This document shows positions 43,282 to 51,928 of a stretch of DNA of 64,000 bases, in pieces. Within the stretch, counting starts at the first letter, position 1, and every line of letters starts with the position of its first letter. This stretch comes from Streptomyces bungoensis (GTDB lineage Bacteria > Actinomycetota > Actinomycetes > Streptomycetales > Streptomycetaceae). The stretch is from contig NZ_KQ948878.1 of the NCBI RefSeq assembly GCF_001514215.1, positions 1 through 64,000 on the forward strand, read 5' to 3'. The position numbers were made by a program, and so were the translations under genes. Below the pieces are notes generated by a model, which did not search any database, was not told where the DNA came from, and saw nothing but the letters and a program-made list of their open reading frames with translations.

Positions 43282-44082
43282 GTGAGTCAGGACGGCGGCT
43301 TCGGCCTCGGGGAGATCGACACCAGCAGGCCGCACCCCGCCCGGATCTACGACTACCTGCTGGGCGGCAAGGACAACTACGAGGTGGACCGGCAGGCCGG
43401 CGACCGGCTCGCCGAGGCCGCGCCCGAGGTGCGCGCCGGACTGCGGGCCAACCGGGCCTTCATGCGGCGGGCCGTCCGGTACGTCGTCGGCAGCGGCGTG
43501 CGGCAGGTCCTCGACATCGGCACCGGGCTGCCCACCTCGCCCAACGTGCACGAGGTCGCGCAGGCGCTGGCGCCGGACGTGCGCGTGGCGTACGTCGACA
43601 ACGATCCGATCGTGGCCGCGCACGCCAACGCGCTGCTCAGCAGCTCCGGTACGACCAGCGTGATGCTCGGCGACCTGCGCGACCCGCGCTCCGTCCTGGA
43701 CGATCCGGTGGTCCGCCGGACGATCGACTTCGACGAGCCGGTGGCGCTGCTCCTCGTCGCCGTCCTGCACTTCCTCTCCGACGCGGAGGATCCGGCCGGG
43801 GCCGTCGCGACCCTGCGGGACGCGCTCGCGCCCGGCAGCTTCCTCGTGCTCTCCCACGCCACCGGTGACTTCGCCGACCGCACCGCCGCCCAGGCCGTCT
43901 ACAGCAAGGCCACGGCCACGCTGAACCTGCGCTCCCGCGCCGGGGTGGAGCGGTTCTTCGACGGCTTCGACCTGGTCGAACCCGGCCTGGCGCAGGTCCC
44001 GTTCTGGCGCCCGGACGGCCCGCCGGAGCCGGGGTCCGACGGGATCGGCTTCTACGGCGGGGTCGCGCGCAGGGCCGGCTGA
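43282..44082 (+). CDS. SAM-dependent methyltransferase, DUF574/Methyltransf_19 family
   Basis: 266-residue cytoplasmic protein of a family greatly expanded in Streptomyces. Typical features are HPARIYDYLLGGKDNYEVDR near the start, the SAM-binding LDIGTGLPTSPNVHE, AYVDNDPIVAAHA, the DLRDP block and a C-terminal GFYGGVARR. Actual substrates of the family are unknown. GTG 43282 follows GAGGAGCGCAGG. It lies on the same strand as the phosphatase, 73 bases downstream. Confidence 0.9.
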   Translation: MSQDGGFGLGEIDTSRPHPARIYDYLLGGKDNYEVDRQAGDRLAEAAPEVRAGLRANRAFMRRAVRYVVGSGVRQVLDIGTGLPTSPNVHEVAQALAPDVRVAYVDNDPIVAAHANALLSSSGTTSVMLGDLRDPRSVLDDPVVRRTIDFDEPVALLLVAVLHFLSDAEDPAGAVATLRDALAPGSFLVLSHATGDFADRTAAQAVYSKATATLNLRSRAGVERFFDGFDLVEPGLAQVPFWRPDGPPEPGSDGIGFYGGVARRAG

Positions 44083-44147
44083 GCGGACGGACCGGCCTCC
44101 CGGGGTGAGCCGGCGACTGTGGTGAACGTCGCCGGTGTGGGCGGCAG

Positions 44148-44717
44148 ATGACGGGATATCCGCAGCTCATGAGAGTGCGCGCTGGTTTCCATGGGGTCGA
44201 TCGGGTCCTGACGCAGCAGGCGGCTTCCCGCATACCGAAGCGTGCCGGCAGGGTGCTGTCGGCGGTGGAGGAGGCGGCGGAGTCCAGCAAGCTGTGGTGG
44301 GGCGCCGCCGCGGTGATGGCCGCGGCCGGAGGGAGGCGGGGGCGGGCGGCGGCGGTCGCGGGCGTGTCCGCCGTCGCGGTGGCGCAGCTGGTCTCGAACG
44401 GGCTGTGCAAACAGCTCGCCGACCGGCCCCGGCCGCCCAAGGAGTGGATCCCGCACGACGAGGTGTACGACCGGCCCGACTCCTCCTCGTTCCCCTCGGG
44501 GCACACGGCGGCCGCGGTCGCCTTCACCGCCGCCGTCACGCCCGCCTGGCCCGCGGCCGGTGCCGTGTGCGCGTTGCCGGCCGCGATGGTCGCTCTGGAG
44601 CGCGTCCAGTCCGGTGCCCACTACCCCAGCGACGTCGCAGCCGGCGCCGTGATCGGTGCGGCGAGTGCCTGGCTCGTGCGGCGCGCACCGTACCCGCTCC
44701 TGCGCCGCACGACCTGA
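44148..44717 (+). CDS. PAP2-family membrane phosphatase
   Basis: 189-residue integral membrane lipid phosphatase. The three family motifs are intact: KQLADRPRP, SFPSGHT and ERVQSGAHYPSDV with catalytic His residues. Hydrophobic segments flank each motif. Likely dephosphorylates an isoprenoid or phosphatidic lipid at the outer face. ATG 44148 is the first start; an ATG at 44169 would trim seven residues. No partner gene is adjacent. Confidence 0.88.
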   Translation: MTGYPQLMRVRAGFHGVDRVLTQQAASRIPKRAGRVLSAVEEAAESSKLWWGAAAVMAAAGGRRGRAAAVAGVSAVAVAQLVSNGLCKQLADRPRPPKEWIPHDEVYDRPDSSSFPSGHTAAAVAFTAAVTPAWPAAGAVCALPAAMVALERVQSGAHYPSDVAAGAVIGAASAWLVRRAPYPLLRRTT

Positions 44718-44820
44718 GCGGAGCCCTCGTAGCAAATTTGCGAGTGCGTGCGTGCGGGGGATGTGAGTGGGTAGGTGGGCCGACCGGAAGCTTCGACGGG
44801 CCGAGCCCAGGAGGTAGATC
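44718..44820. promoter_or_regulatory. promoter region with GCAAATTTGC palindrome
   Basis: A perfect 10-bp palindrome GCAAATTTGC at 44732-44741, flanked by CTCG and GAG, stands out as the only AT-rich block in this region. It lies about 80 bases upstream of the small secreted protein at 44821 and may be an operator for it. Confidence 0.35.
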
Positions 44821-45123
44821 ATGAAGCTGACGCGACGTATCGCGATGGCGGGCGTTTCCGCGGCGATCGCCGGAGGTGCGGTGCTGGCCACCGGCGGCGC
44901 GGCGACGGCCGCCCCCACGCCGGCGCCCGGACACGTGCCGGCCCCGCACGCCGCGGTCCGCACCGACACGCACTGCCAGGGTCACGGGACGGCCCGGCAG
45001 GCCACGGATCCGTGGATCGAGGGCCAGATCGCGACGTTCTACCCCTCGGCCGCCCACCGGCTCGCGGTGTTCGACCCCTGGGTCAAGGACCAGCTCGCCA
45101 CGTTCGGCACCGCCGGCCAGTGA
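44821..45123 (+). CDS. small secreted protein with internal repeat
   Basis: 100-residue exported protein. A Sec signal (MKLTRRIAMAGVSAAIAGGAV, cleavage near ATAA) leads to a Pro/His-rich part with a single Cys (DTHCQGHG) and then two copies of a 15-residue unit, DPWIEGQIATFYPSA and DPWVKDQLATFGTAG. No known family. ATG 44821 follows AGGAGG. The duplicated DPW unit may be a wall- or protein-binding module; this is inference only. Confidence 0.75.
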   Translation: MKLTRRIAMAGVSAAIAGGAVLATGGAATAAPTPAPGHVPAPHAAVRTDTHCQGHGTARQATDPWIEGQIATFYPSAAHRLAVFDPWVKDQLATFGTAGQ

Positions 45124-45147
45124 GCTCCGCCGGTGGGCGGAGCCCCG

Positions 45148-45535
45148 CTACAGGCCGAAGTCGACCTGTTCGATGTCGGTGAACTCCACCTCGAGGCCGT
45201 GGGCACGGCGGCCGCTGTCGCGGAAGTAGACCTCGCCCAGCGCCTGCGCGGCGATCTGCCGCAGCTGGTCCTCGGTGGCCCCCGCGTCCTGCGCCTCGAA
45301 GAGGCGGGCGGCGCGCCGGGGAGGCAGGGCCGGCCGCCCCGGACTCGGTCTTGCACGGCGGCCGGGCGACCGTGCCGGGCCCGCATCCCACGTCCAGCAG
45401 CCGTCCCGTCCCGTCGAGCCCCAGTACGCCGGCGAGCACGGGCACGAGGTCGGGGGCGTACGGCAGTCTGCCCCGTGTGTGGAAGGCGGCCGTGCCCGCG
45501 AACAGCGTCTCGACCCACACCCAGCCGTCGGTCAC
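45148..45535 (-). pseudogene. methyltransferase remnant joined to an unrelated C-terminus
   Basis: The minus strand starts with VTDGWVWVETLFAGTAAFHTRG and reaches a SAM-binding loop LLDVGCGPGTVA, the first quarter of a class I methyltransferase. It breaks immediately after the loop. A different frame then gives an intact-looking tail (ALPPRRAARLFEAQDAGATE ... TDIEQVDFGL) ending at 45148, which does not look like a methyltransferase and was not recognised. The best reading is an internal deletion that joined the 5' end of one gene to the 3' end of another; no functional product is expected. Confidence 0.6.
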
Positions 45536-45617
45536 GGCGCTCTCCTCGCGCACGACACCCGGCCTCAGGGGGACCCTTCCGCGCGCCGGTGCGCCGCTCG
45601 ACGGTAGGTTGATCGCC

Positions 45618-46109
45618 ATGAGTGACAACGTGTACTTCGACATCACCATCAACGACGAGCCGGCCGGCCGGATCGTGTTCAAGCTCTACGACGACGTGGT
45701 CCCCAAGACCGCCAAGAACTTCCGTGAGCTGGCCACCGGCCAGCACGGCTTCGGTTACGCCGGTTCCTCCTTCCACCGCATCATCCCGCAGTTCATGCTG
45801 CAGGGCGGCGACTTCACCCGGGGCAACGGCACCGGTGGCAAGAGCATCTACGGCGAGAAGTTCGCCGACGAGAACTTCGACCGCAAGCACGACCGTCCCT
45901 ACCTGCTGAGCATGGCGAACGCGGGCCGCAACACCAACGGCTCGCAGTTCTTCATCACGACCGTCGTCACGGACTGGCTCGACGGCAAGCACGTCGTCTT
46001 CGGCGAGGTCGTCGAGGGCCAGGACATCGTGGACCGCGTCGAGTCCCTCGGCAGCCGCAGCGGGACCCCCAGCGCCAAGGTCACCATCGCCTCCAGCGGC
46101 ACGGTCTGA
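45618..46109 (+). CDS. cyclophilin-type peptidyl-prolyl cis-trans isomerase
   Basis: 163-residue cytoplasmic cyclophilin that isomerises X-Pro bonds. It is of the eukaryote-like CypA type: catalytic Arg54 (SFHRIIPQFM), Phe59, Gln62, Phe112 and His125 are all present, together with Trp120 in TDWLDGKHVVFG, the residue needed for tight cyclosporin A binding. Length and sequence resemble Streptomyces chrysomallus CypA as remembered. The ATG at 45618 gives the standard N-terminus MSDNVYFDITI. A GC-rich hairpin follows the stop. Confidence 0.93.
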   Translation: MSDNVYFDITINDEPAGRIVFKLYDDVVPKTAKNFRELATGQHGFGYAGSSFHRIIPQFMLQGGDFTRGNGTGGKSIYGEKFADENFDRKHDRPYLLSMANAGRNTNGSQFFITTVVTDWLDGKHVVFGEVVEGQDIVDRVESLGSRSGTPSAKVTIASSGTV

Positions 46110-46123
46110 CCCGGCACGGGCTA

Positions 46124-46146
46124 CCGGGGCCGCGGACGCGGCCCGG
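46124..46146 (+). terminator. hairpin after the cyclophilin gene
   Basis: GC-rich stem CCGGGGCCGCG pairing with CGCGGCCCGG (one bulged G), starting 15 bases after the stop. No T tract. Confidence 0.5.
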
Positions 46147-46278
46147 TGCCGGCGCCGGCCGGTCCTTCCGGCCGGCCCGGGCGCCGGGCGCCGGGCCCGC
46201 CCGGTTTGCCGGGGCCTGACTGGGCTGGCGCTCCGGGCCGTTCCGGGCCCGCTGGCGGCGTGGCCGCCGTGGACGGCC

Positions 46279-46629
46279 GTGACGGACCTGCCCGCGCGGC
46301 TGCTGCTGGGGGTGCGCACCCGCGGCAGTGCCGGCGGGGGCCGCCGGGAGTGGTACGGCGCCCGCGACCTGCACCGTGTCACCGCCGTCGCCGCCACCCA
46401 CGAGGGCCGGGACCTCGGCTCGCCGGCACTCGTCGTACCTCCGGTGCGCTTCGGTTTCGGCTCGACCCCGCGCCGTCCCGCGCTCGTGCGCGTCACCACC
46501 ACGGTGGGGCCCGAGCGGGCGGGCACCGGCATGTCCGGCCGGGCACGGCGGGGTGTCTCGTCCGATCATGGCAGCGGGGACCCGGCCGGGGCCTGGTCCC
46601 GCGGCGGCGAGCACGGGAGGGCCCGGTGA
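46279..46629 (+). CDS. possible small ORF, unknown
   Basis: 116 codons from a GTG. The first 90 codons have the G/C-biased third positions expected of a gene (…RREWYGARDLHRVTAVAATHEG…), while the tail looks random. It overlaps the BrkB-like gene by four bases (GTGA). No domain was recognised; it may be a degraded 3' fragment of a larger gene. The only alternative is that this 500-base stretch is non-coding. Confidence 0.3.
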   Translation: MTDLPARLLLGVRTRGSAGGGRREWYGARDLHRVTAVAATHEGRDLGSPALVVPPVRFGFGSTPRRPALVRVTTTVGPERAGTGMSGRARRGVSSDHGSGDPAGAWSRGGEHGRAR

Positions 46630-47414
46630 GACAGTGGTGGCGCGGCCCGCACCGCGCGTGGGAGTGGCTGCATCTGCGCGTCCTGTTCCGGCACGGACGC
46701 GACCTGGAGCTGATGCACCGGGCGATGGGCTTCGCCACGCTGGCCCTGGTGACCCTGGCGCCGCTGCTCATCGTGGTCGCGGCGGGCGATCCCCTGGGGC
46801 GGGGCGGCTTCGCCACCTGGCTCACCGACGGCATGGGCCTGTCCGGCCGGTCCGCCCGTGCCCTCACGGACATCATCAGTCCGCCGCGGAAGGTCATCGA
46901 CACCACCAGCGTGCTGAGCCTGGTCCTGCTGGCCGTGTTCGGCGTGTCCTTCGCGGGCAGCGTGCAGAACGGCTACGAACGCGTCTGGGGCGTTCCCGCC
47001 GGTCCCTGGCACCGGGTCTGGCGGCAGGCGACCTGGCTGGTGGTGCTGACCGCCTACCTCTACCAGGAGGTGCAGACCCGCGGCGCGCTGCACGGGTGGC
47101 AGCGGGTCGGGCTGTCCGCGCTGAGCGGGCTGCTGTTCTTCTGGTGGGGCCAGTGGTTCCTTCTGGGCGGCCAGGTGCGCTGGCGGTCCCTGCTGCCGGG
47201 CGCGCTGGCCACCATGATCGGCCTGGGCGGTCTGCGGGCCTTCTCCTACCTGGTCTTCACCCCGATGATCGTCACCAACGCGCTCAACTACGGCGCCGTC
47301 GGGACCGTGCTGGTGGTGGAGTCGTGGCTGATCGGCGTCGGGTTCGTGGTGTACGGGGGTGCCCTGTTCGGCCGCTGGTTCTGCGACCACCACTGGACGT
47401 CGCAGGAGAAGTGA
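46626..47414 (+). CDS. YihY/BrkB-family membrane protein
   Basis: 262-residue integral membrane protein with about six helices. Features of the YihY/BrkB family are the N-terminal amphipathic segment before MHRAMGFATLALVTLAPLLIVVAAG, the VLSLVLLAVFGVSFAGSVQNGYERVW segment and the late YLVFTPMIVTNALNYGAVGTVLV. The family's biochemical role is not settled. GTG 46626 starts directly at the conserved region. Confidence 0.82.
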   Translation: MRQWWRGPHRAWEWLHLRVLFRHGRDLELMHRAMGFATLALVTLAPLLIVVAAGDPLGRGGFATWLTDGMGLSGRSARALTDIISPPRKVIDTTSVLSLVLLAVFGVSFAGSVQNGYERVWGVPAGPWHRVWRQATWLVVLTAYLYQEVQTRGALHGWQRVGLSALSGLLFFWWGQWFLLGGQVRWRSLLPGALATMIGLGGLRAFSYLVFTPMIVTNALNYGAVGTVLVVESWLIGVGFVVYGGALFGRWFCDHHWTSQEK

Positions 47415-47427
47415 GCGGGCGGGGGCC

Positions 47428-48321
47428 TCAGTGGCCCGGGACGGGTTCCCTGGGGTCCGGTGCGAGCAGGGCGGGCCAGTCCTGGGCCGCGGCCCAGTCG
47501 GCGAAGGTGTGCCAGCGCACCTCGGGGTGGGCGCGGCGCAGCCCGGTGACGTCGACGTCGAGGCCGGTGGTGCCGAGGTAGGCGAACATCGCGGCCAGGT
47601 CGTGCGAGCGGGTGCGGACGTGGGAGAGGGGCACCTCGCGGTGCCCGACCGGGCGGCCTGTCGCGGCGGACAGGGCGGCGGCGATCTGCGTGGCGGTCAG
47701 TGCGTCGGAGGCGAGGTCGATGCGGCGGCCGGTGAAGTCGTCGCGCCGGCGCAGGGCCAGGGCCGCGAAGGAGCCGATGTCCTCGGCGGGGACGAGCGTC
47801 AGGAGGCGGTCGGCCGGCATGGGCCAGGCGAAGGTGTCCTCGCGCAGGCCCCGCAGGGTCCAGCCGGAGGCGAAGTTGTCCATGAAGGCCGCCGGCGCGA
47901 TGACCGTCCAGGGGACGCCCGTCGCCCGGAGATGGCGCTCGATCTCGGCCTTGCTGTCGTAGTGCGGGACGCCCGTTCCGCGGTCGGCGTGGGCGGCCGA
48001 CGTGAACACGATGTGCCCGACGCGGGCGGCCGCCGCCGCGTCGAGCAGGGCCCTGCCCTGCCGGACCTCGGTCGCGGTGTCCGTCCCGAACGGCGTCGTC
48101 ACCGCGAACAGCGAGCCGGCGCCCGCGAGCGCGGCGTCCAGGGAGGCGCGCTCGTCGAAGTCGGCGTGGCGCACGTCCGCACCGAGCCGGCGCAGTTCCT
48201 CGGCGGCCGGGCCGGCGGGGTCGCGGGTGAGCGCGCGGACGCGGTGCCCGCCGGCCAGCAGGGCACGGGCGGTGGCACCGCCCTGGACACCGGTCGCGCC
48301 GGCGACGGCGATGGTGGTCAC
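47428..48321 (-). CDS. NmrA-like NAD(P)-binding protein
   Basis: 297-residue atypical short-chain dehydrogenase of the NmrA/NAD(P)H-azoreductase-like group. TTIAVAGATGVQGGATARALL is the dinucleotide-binding turn, followed by VRALTRDP, FAVTTPFG, VFTSAAHA and a YDSKAEIERHL helix. The catalytic Tyr-x3-Lys of classical SDRs is not clearly present, so it may be a redox sensor rather than an enzyme. GTG 48321 has AAGGAG at good spacing. Its 126-base upstream region holds two palindromes with CTGCG/CGCAG arms, so it is probably under a dedicated repressor encoded elsewhere. Confidence 0.85.
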   Translation of the reverse strand: MTTIAVAGATGVQGGATARALLAGGHRVRALTRDPAGPAAEELRRLGADVRHADFDERASLDAALAGAGSLFAVTTPFGTDTATEVRQGRALLDAAAAARVGHIVFTSAAHADRGTGVPHYDSKAEIERHLRATGVPWTVIAPAAFMDNFASGWTLRGLREDTFAWPMPADRLLTLVPAEDIGSFAALALRRRDDFTGRRIDLASDALTATQIAAALSAATGRPVGHREVPLSHVRTRSHDLAAMFAYLGTTGLDVDVTGLRRAHPEVRWHTFADWAAAQDWPALLAPDPREPVPGH

Positions 48322-48363
48322 GGAGGCTCCTTGTGAAGCGGGTCGGGGACGGACAGGATTATC

Positions 48364-48429
48364 ACTGCGTTGCACATTGTCTGCGCTACGCAGAGGACAG
48401 GCTATCGGAATCTCGCTGCGTCACGCAGC
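48364..48429. promoter_or_regulatory. CTGCG-CGCAG operator cluster upstream of nmrA-like gene
   Basis: Two perfect palindromes share CTGCG/CGCAG arms: TCTGCG-CTA-CGCAGA at 48380-48394 and GCTGCGT-C-ACGCAGC at 48415-48429. A half site CTGCGTTGCA is at 48364. On the minus strand GATAAT (48358-48363) could be the -10 box, which would put the first palindrome over the -35 region. Confidence 0.6.
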
Positions 48430-48447
48430 TGATTAGGGCGCGGTGCG

Positions 48448-49899
48448 TCAGGGCTCGCGGTGCTCCCGGGCGGCCTGTTCCAGGGCTGCCGCCTCTTCCC
48501 GGGCCAGGCGGGTCTCGGCCTCGACGTCGATCGAGCGGGTCAGCCACCAGTACAGCAGCGCGGAGACCGGCAGGCCGATGAACAGGGAGATGTCGGCTCC
48601 GCCGAGCGCCTTGGCGGCGGGGCCGGCGAACATCGTGCCGACGGAGAAGAAGGGGACCATGGCGGCGAAGCCGACCAGGTAGGAGACGATGCCCTGCCAT
48701 CCCCAGCGGCCGTAGATGCCGTTCGGGTTGAAGATCTCGGCGATGGCGTAGTGCCCCCGGCGCACCACGTAGTAGTCCATGAGGTTCACCGCCGTCCACG
48801 GGATGAACAGGTACAGCACGACGAGCAGGAAGTCGTTGAAGTTCCGCAGGAAGTGCGAGGTCGCGGCCAGCGCGCCCACCAGGGAGAGCCCGGCGGTCAG
48901 GCCGAGGGTCAGCAGGCGGACGCCGAGGGTCGGCCGGACCCGTTTGAAGGAGTCGATGCCGCTGATGAGGGTCAGTGAACCCCCGTACATGTTCAGCGCG
49001 GTGACCGAGATCAGGCCCAGGGCGGCGAAGAGCAGCACGATGGCGCCGAAGCCGGTGAACACCTTGTCGCCGGCGGCGTTGATGGACGGGATGGTGTCGA
49101 AGTTCTTGCCGGCCCAGGCGGCGAGCAGCGTGCCGAGCACCATCAGCCAGATGCCGCCGAGCGCCGAGCCGAAGTAGGTCCAGTAGAAGGTCTTGCGGAC
49201 CGTCACGTCCGGCGGGAGGTAGCGCGAGTAGTCGGAGACGTAGATGGCCCAGCTGATCTGGTAGCCGGCGACCACGCCGAACTGCGCGAGGAACGGGGTC
49301 CACTTGAAGGCGCCGAGGTCGAAGGAGCCCGCCGGGTAGTGCAGGGTGACCAGGACGCCGACGGTGAAGATCCCGAAGATGACCAGGAAGGTGTACGTCA
49401 GGTAGCGCTCGGCCCTGTGGATGATGTCGTAGCCGACCAGCGCGATGAGCAACGCCACCGCGGTGACCACGACGACCCACAGTTTGACGCCGCCGTGCAG
49501 CGTGGCGTGCAGGGAGTCCGCGGCGAGGATGCTGTTGAAGACGTTGAACCCGGCGTACTGCACGTAGGCGAAGAGCCACACCAGCAGGGCGCCGACGTAG
49601 CCGAACTGGGGCCGCGACTGGATCATCTGCGGCAGGCCCAGCTGGGGGCCCTGGGCCGAGTGGAAGGCCATGAAGAAGGTGCCGATGACGGTGCCGGCCA
49701 CGATCGCCAGCAGCGACCAGATGAGGTTGCCGCCCTCGGTGATGCTGATCAGCCCCACCGCCAGGGTGGCGATCTGGGCGTTGGACATGAACCACAGCGG
49801 CCCGAGGTGCCAGAGCTTGCCGTGCCGCTCGTCCAGCGGGACGTAGTCGATGGACCGGACCTCCAGGCCGGACACTCTGGGCTCCGCTGATGTGCTCAT
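48448..49899 (-). CDS. NCS1-family cytosine/purine permease
   Basis: 483-residue, 12-TM nucleobase:cation symporter of the NCS1 (CodB-like) family. The N-terminus (VRSIDYVPLDERHGKLWHLGPLWFMSNAQIATLAVG) and the GYQISWAIYVSDYSRYLPPDV segment are characteristic; TM segments continue to a charged C-terminal helix (RLAREEAAALEQAAREHR). The substrate could be cytosine, purine, allantoin or a related base. ATG 49899 follows GGGAGGCGTC. No catabolic gene is next to it. Confidence 0.88.
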   Translation of the reverse strand: MSTSAEPRVSGLEVRSIDYVPLDERHGKLWHLGPLWFMSNAQIATLAVGLISITEGGNLIWSLLAIVAGTVIGTFFMAFHSAQGPQLGLPQMIQSRPQFGYVGALLVWLFAYVQYAGFNVFNSILAADSLHATLHGGVKLWVVVVTAVALLIALVGYDIIHRAERYLTYTFLVIFGIFTVGVLVTLHYPAGSFDLGAFKWTPFLAQFGVVAGYQISWAIYVSDYSRYLPPDVTVRKTFYWTYFGSALGGIWLMVLGTLLAAWAGKNFDTIPSINAAGDKVFTGFGAIVLLFAALGLISVTALNMYGGSLTLISGIDSFKRVRPTLGVRLLTLGLTAGLSLVGALAATSHFLRNFNDFLLVVLYLFIPWTAVNLMDYYVVRRGHYAIAEIFNPNGIYGRWGWQGIVSYLVGFAAMVPFFSVGTMFAGPAAKALGGADISLFIGLPVSALLYWWLTRSIDVEAETRLAREEAAALEQAAREHREP

Positions 49900-50129
49900 G
49901 ACGCCTCCCGAGGCCGGTCCGCCTCTCCGGTCATCATCTTCCCCCCGCGCGGACACGGGCAACAGCGGGCGCCCGGCGGAGCCGGGGCCAAGTTCCCGCG
50001 ATCTGTCGTTCTGCTCACAAACGGCGCCCGGAGGGGCCTGAAGTGGCACCGGTCACCTCGCCGGGCGGGCGTTTTGTTTAGGTTCGCAGTTCTGTGTCCC
50101 TGCCGTCTGCTCCGCCGAGGCCCCGCACC

Positions 50130-50960
50130 ATGCCCTACCGAACCCTGTCCGCACGCCTGCGCCGGAACCCGCGCGGACGTACCGCCGTCCGCGGAGTGCT
50201 CATGGCCGCGACGGCCGCCCTGCTCGGGTCCGGTGCCCTCGCCCCGGCACCGGCCTCGGCCGCTCCGCGGGCCACGGCCCGTGTGACGGCGGCGGTGCTC
50301 GACCTGGACGCCACGGGCCGGACCCCGGCGGTGTACGGCGACGACTCCCCCTACGACACGGCCAGCATCATCAAGGTCGACATCCTCGCCGCGCTGCTGC
50401 TGCGGGCGCAGGACTCCGGGCACCCGCTGACCGCGCAGGACCGCGCCCAGGCCGAGAAGATGATCGAGCACAGCGACAACGCGGCGGCCAACGCCCTGTG
50501 GCGGCGCGTCGGCCTCGCCCCGGGCCTCGCGAAGGCGAACAGGCGGCTGGGGCTGACCTCCACCCAGGGCGGCCCGGGCGGCCGCTGGGGGCTGACCCGC
50601 ACCACGGCGAGCGACCAGATACGGCTGCTGCGCGCGGTCTTCGACACCGCTGCGGCGGGCTCCCGGCCCGCCGCGCTCAGCGACGGCTCCCGCGCCTACC
50701 TCCGCACGCTGATGAGCCGGGTCGCCGCCGAGCAGTCCTGGGGCGTCTCGGCCGCCTCCGGCGCCGGCTGGGCCCTGAAGAACGGCTGGCTGCAGCGCGA
50801 CACGACCGGCCTGTGGGACGTCAACAGCGTCGGCCGGATCACGTCCGGCGGACACCACTACCTCGTCGCGGTCCTCTCCGACGGCAACGCGTCGATGAAG
50901 GACGGTGTCGCGCTGGTGGAGCGGACGGCGCGGGCCGCCGTCTCCTCGGCGGCCCGCTGA
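50130..50960 (+). CDS. secreted class A beta-lactamase-like serine hydrolase
   Basis: 276-residue exported protein; Arg-rich signal peptide cleaved near ASAA. The penicillin-recognising fold has SxxK (Ser79-Ile-Ile-Lys82), SDN (115-117) and KNG (217-219) in place of KTG. No ExxLN omega-loop Glu is visible in the expected interval, so acylation would not be followed by efficient beta-lactam hydrolysis; a D,D-peptidase-like or non-catalytic wall role is more likely. ATG 50130 starts the signal peptide. It is divergent from the permease and convergent with the lipoprotein at 50991. Confidence 0.8.
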   Translation: MPYRTLSARLRRNPRGRTAVRGVLMAATAALLGSGALAPAPASAAPRATARVTAAVLDLDATGRTPAVYGDDSPYDTASIIKVDILAALLLRAQDSGHPLTAQDRAQAEKMIEHSDNAAANALWRRVGLAPGLAKANRRLGLTSTQGGPGGRWGLTRTTASDQIRLLRAVFDTAAAGSRPAALSDGSRAYLRTLMSRVAAEQSWGVSAASGAGWALKNGWLQRDTTGLWDVNSVGRITSGGHHYLVAVLSDGNASMKDGVALVERTARAAVSSAAR

Positions 50961-50990
50961 CCGCGTCCGTCAGGATGCGGCACGGCGCGT

Positions 50991-51683
50991 TCAGGCCGGC
51001 TTCACCGTCGAGACCGCTGTCGCGGTGACCTTGTTGTCGCACTCCGCGAACAGGCCGTCGTCCAGGGCCACCTGCTGGGCACCCGAGCCGGGCAGGCCGA
51101 CCACCAGCGTCGGGTAGGCGACGGGCCGGGCGCCGGACGCGCAGTAGCCGTCGCCCTCGCCCTGCACCTGGACGAAGGTCAGCTTCACCCACGCCTTGCC
51201 GCCCGGCGCGAGGCGCACGGCGGTGGCGGCGCCGGCGGGGGTCACCGTCAGCGGCTTGTTGCGCTCGGGCGAGCCGTTGCCCGCCCCGGCCACCGTCGGG
51301 TGGCCCGTGACGGTGCAGGGCCGCGCGGAGACGTTGGTGAACTCGACGACCGCCGCTCCGGTGCCGGTGCCGTCCGGGCGGTCGGCGGCCTGGCGCGCCG
51401 TCGCCTTCAGGGCGGTGGCCGCGCACGTCGGTGCCGTACCGGCCGACGTGGCGGACGCCGGGGAGGCGGGGGCGGCCGGGGCGGTCGCCGTGCCGCCGGA
51501 GGAGGGCCGCGAGGTGGCGGGAGCCGGGCCCTTGGGCGAGGAGACCGGCGTGGACGGGCTCTTGCCGGCCGGGGCCTTGCCCGTGGGCGTGCTGTCGCCG
51601 GGCTGGCAGGCCGAGAGCGACAGGACGGCGGCGACGGCGGTCAGTGCCGACGCGGTGACGCGGACGGCGGTGCGGTTCTGCAT
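50991..51683 (-). CDS. DUF4232-type lipoprotein
   Basis: 230-residue surface lipoprotein. Signal peptide with lipobox LSAC, a long Ser/Thr/Pro/Ala linker (about 28-85), then a beta-rich domain of the DUF4232 kind: CAATALKAT, VEFTNVSARPCTVTGHPTV, a KPLTVTPAGAATAVRLAPGGKAWVKL strand pair and terminal CDNKVTATAV, with four cysteines likely forming two disulfides. Function unknown. ATG 51683 starts the signal peptide. Confidence 0.82.
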   Translation of the reverse strand: MQNRTAVRVTASALTAVAAVLSLSACQPGDSTPTGKAPAGKSPSTPVSSPKGPAPATSRPSSGGTATAPAAPASPASATSAGTAPTCAATALKATARQAADRPDGTGTGAAVVEFTNVSARPCTVTGHPTVAGAGNGSPERNKPLTVTPAGAATAVRLAPGGKAWVKLTFVQVQGEGDGYCASGARPVAYPTLVVGLPGSGAQQVALDDGLFAECDNKVTATAVSTVKPA

Positions 51684-51928
51684 GGGATCCCCCGAGGTCG
51701 TGGATGTGCGAGGACGCCGGCTCGGTGCCGGTGTCATCGACGGAGACCGGTCCTCCCGGTCGGGGGTTTCCGCTGTGGATCACCTGTGACACGCCGGTGA
51801 CAGGAACCGGGCGGGACCGGCACGCGGAAAAGCCGGGCCGCACCCCCGGCGGCGTGGCGTCCGGGGGGCGGCCCGGTTCGCGGTCACGATGGCTGTCCGG
51901 GCGAGCCGGCTGGGAGGCGGTGGCGGGT

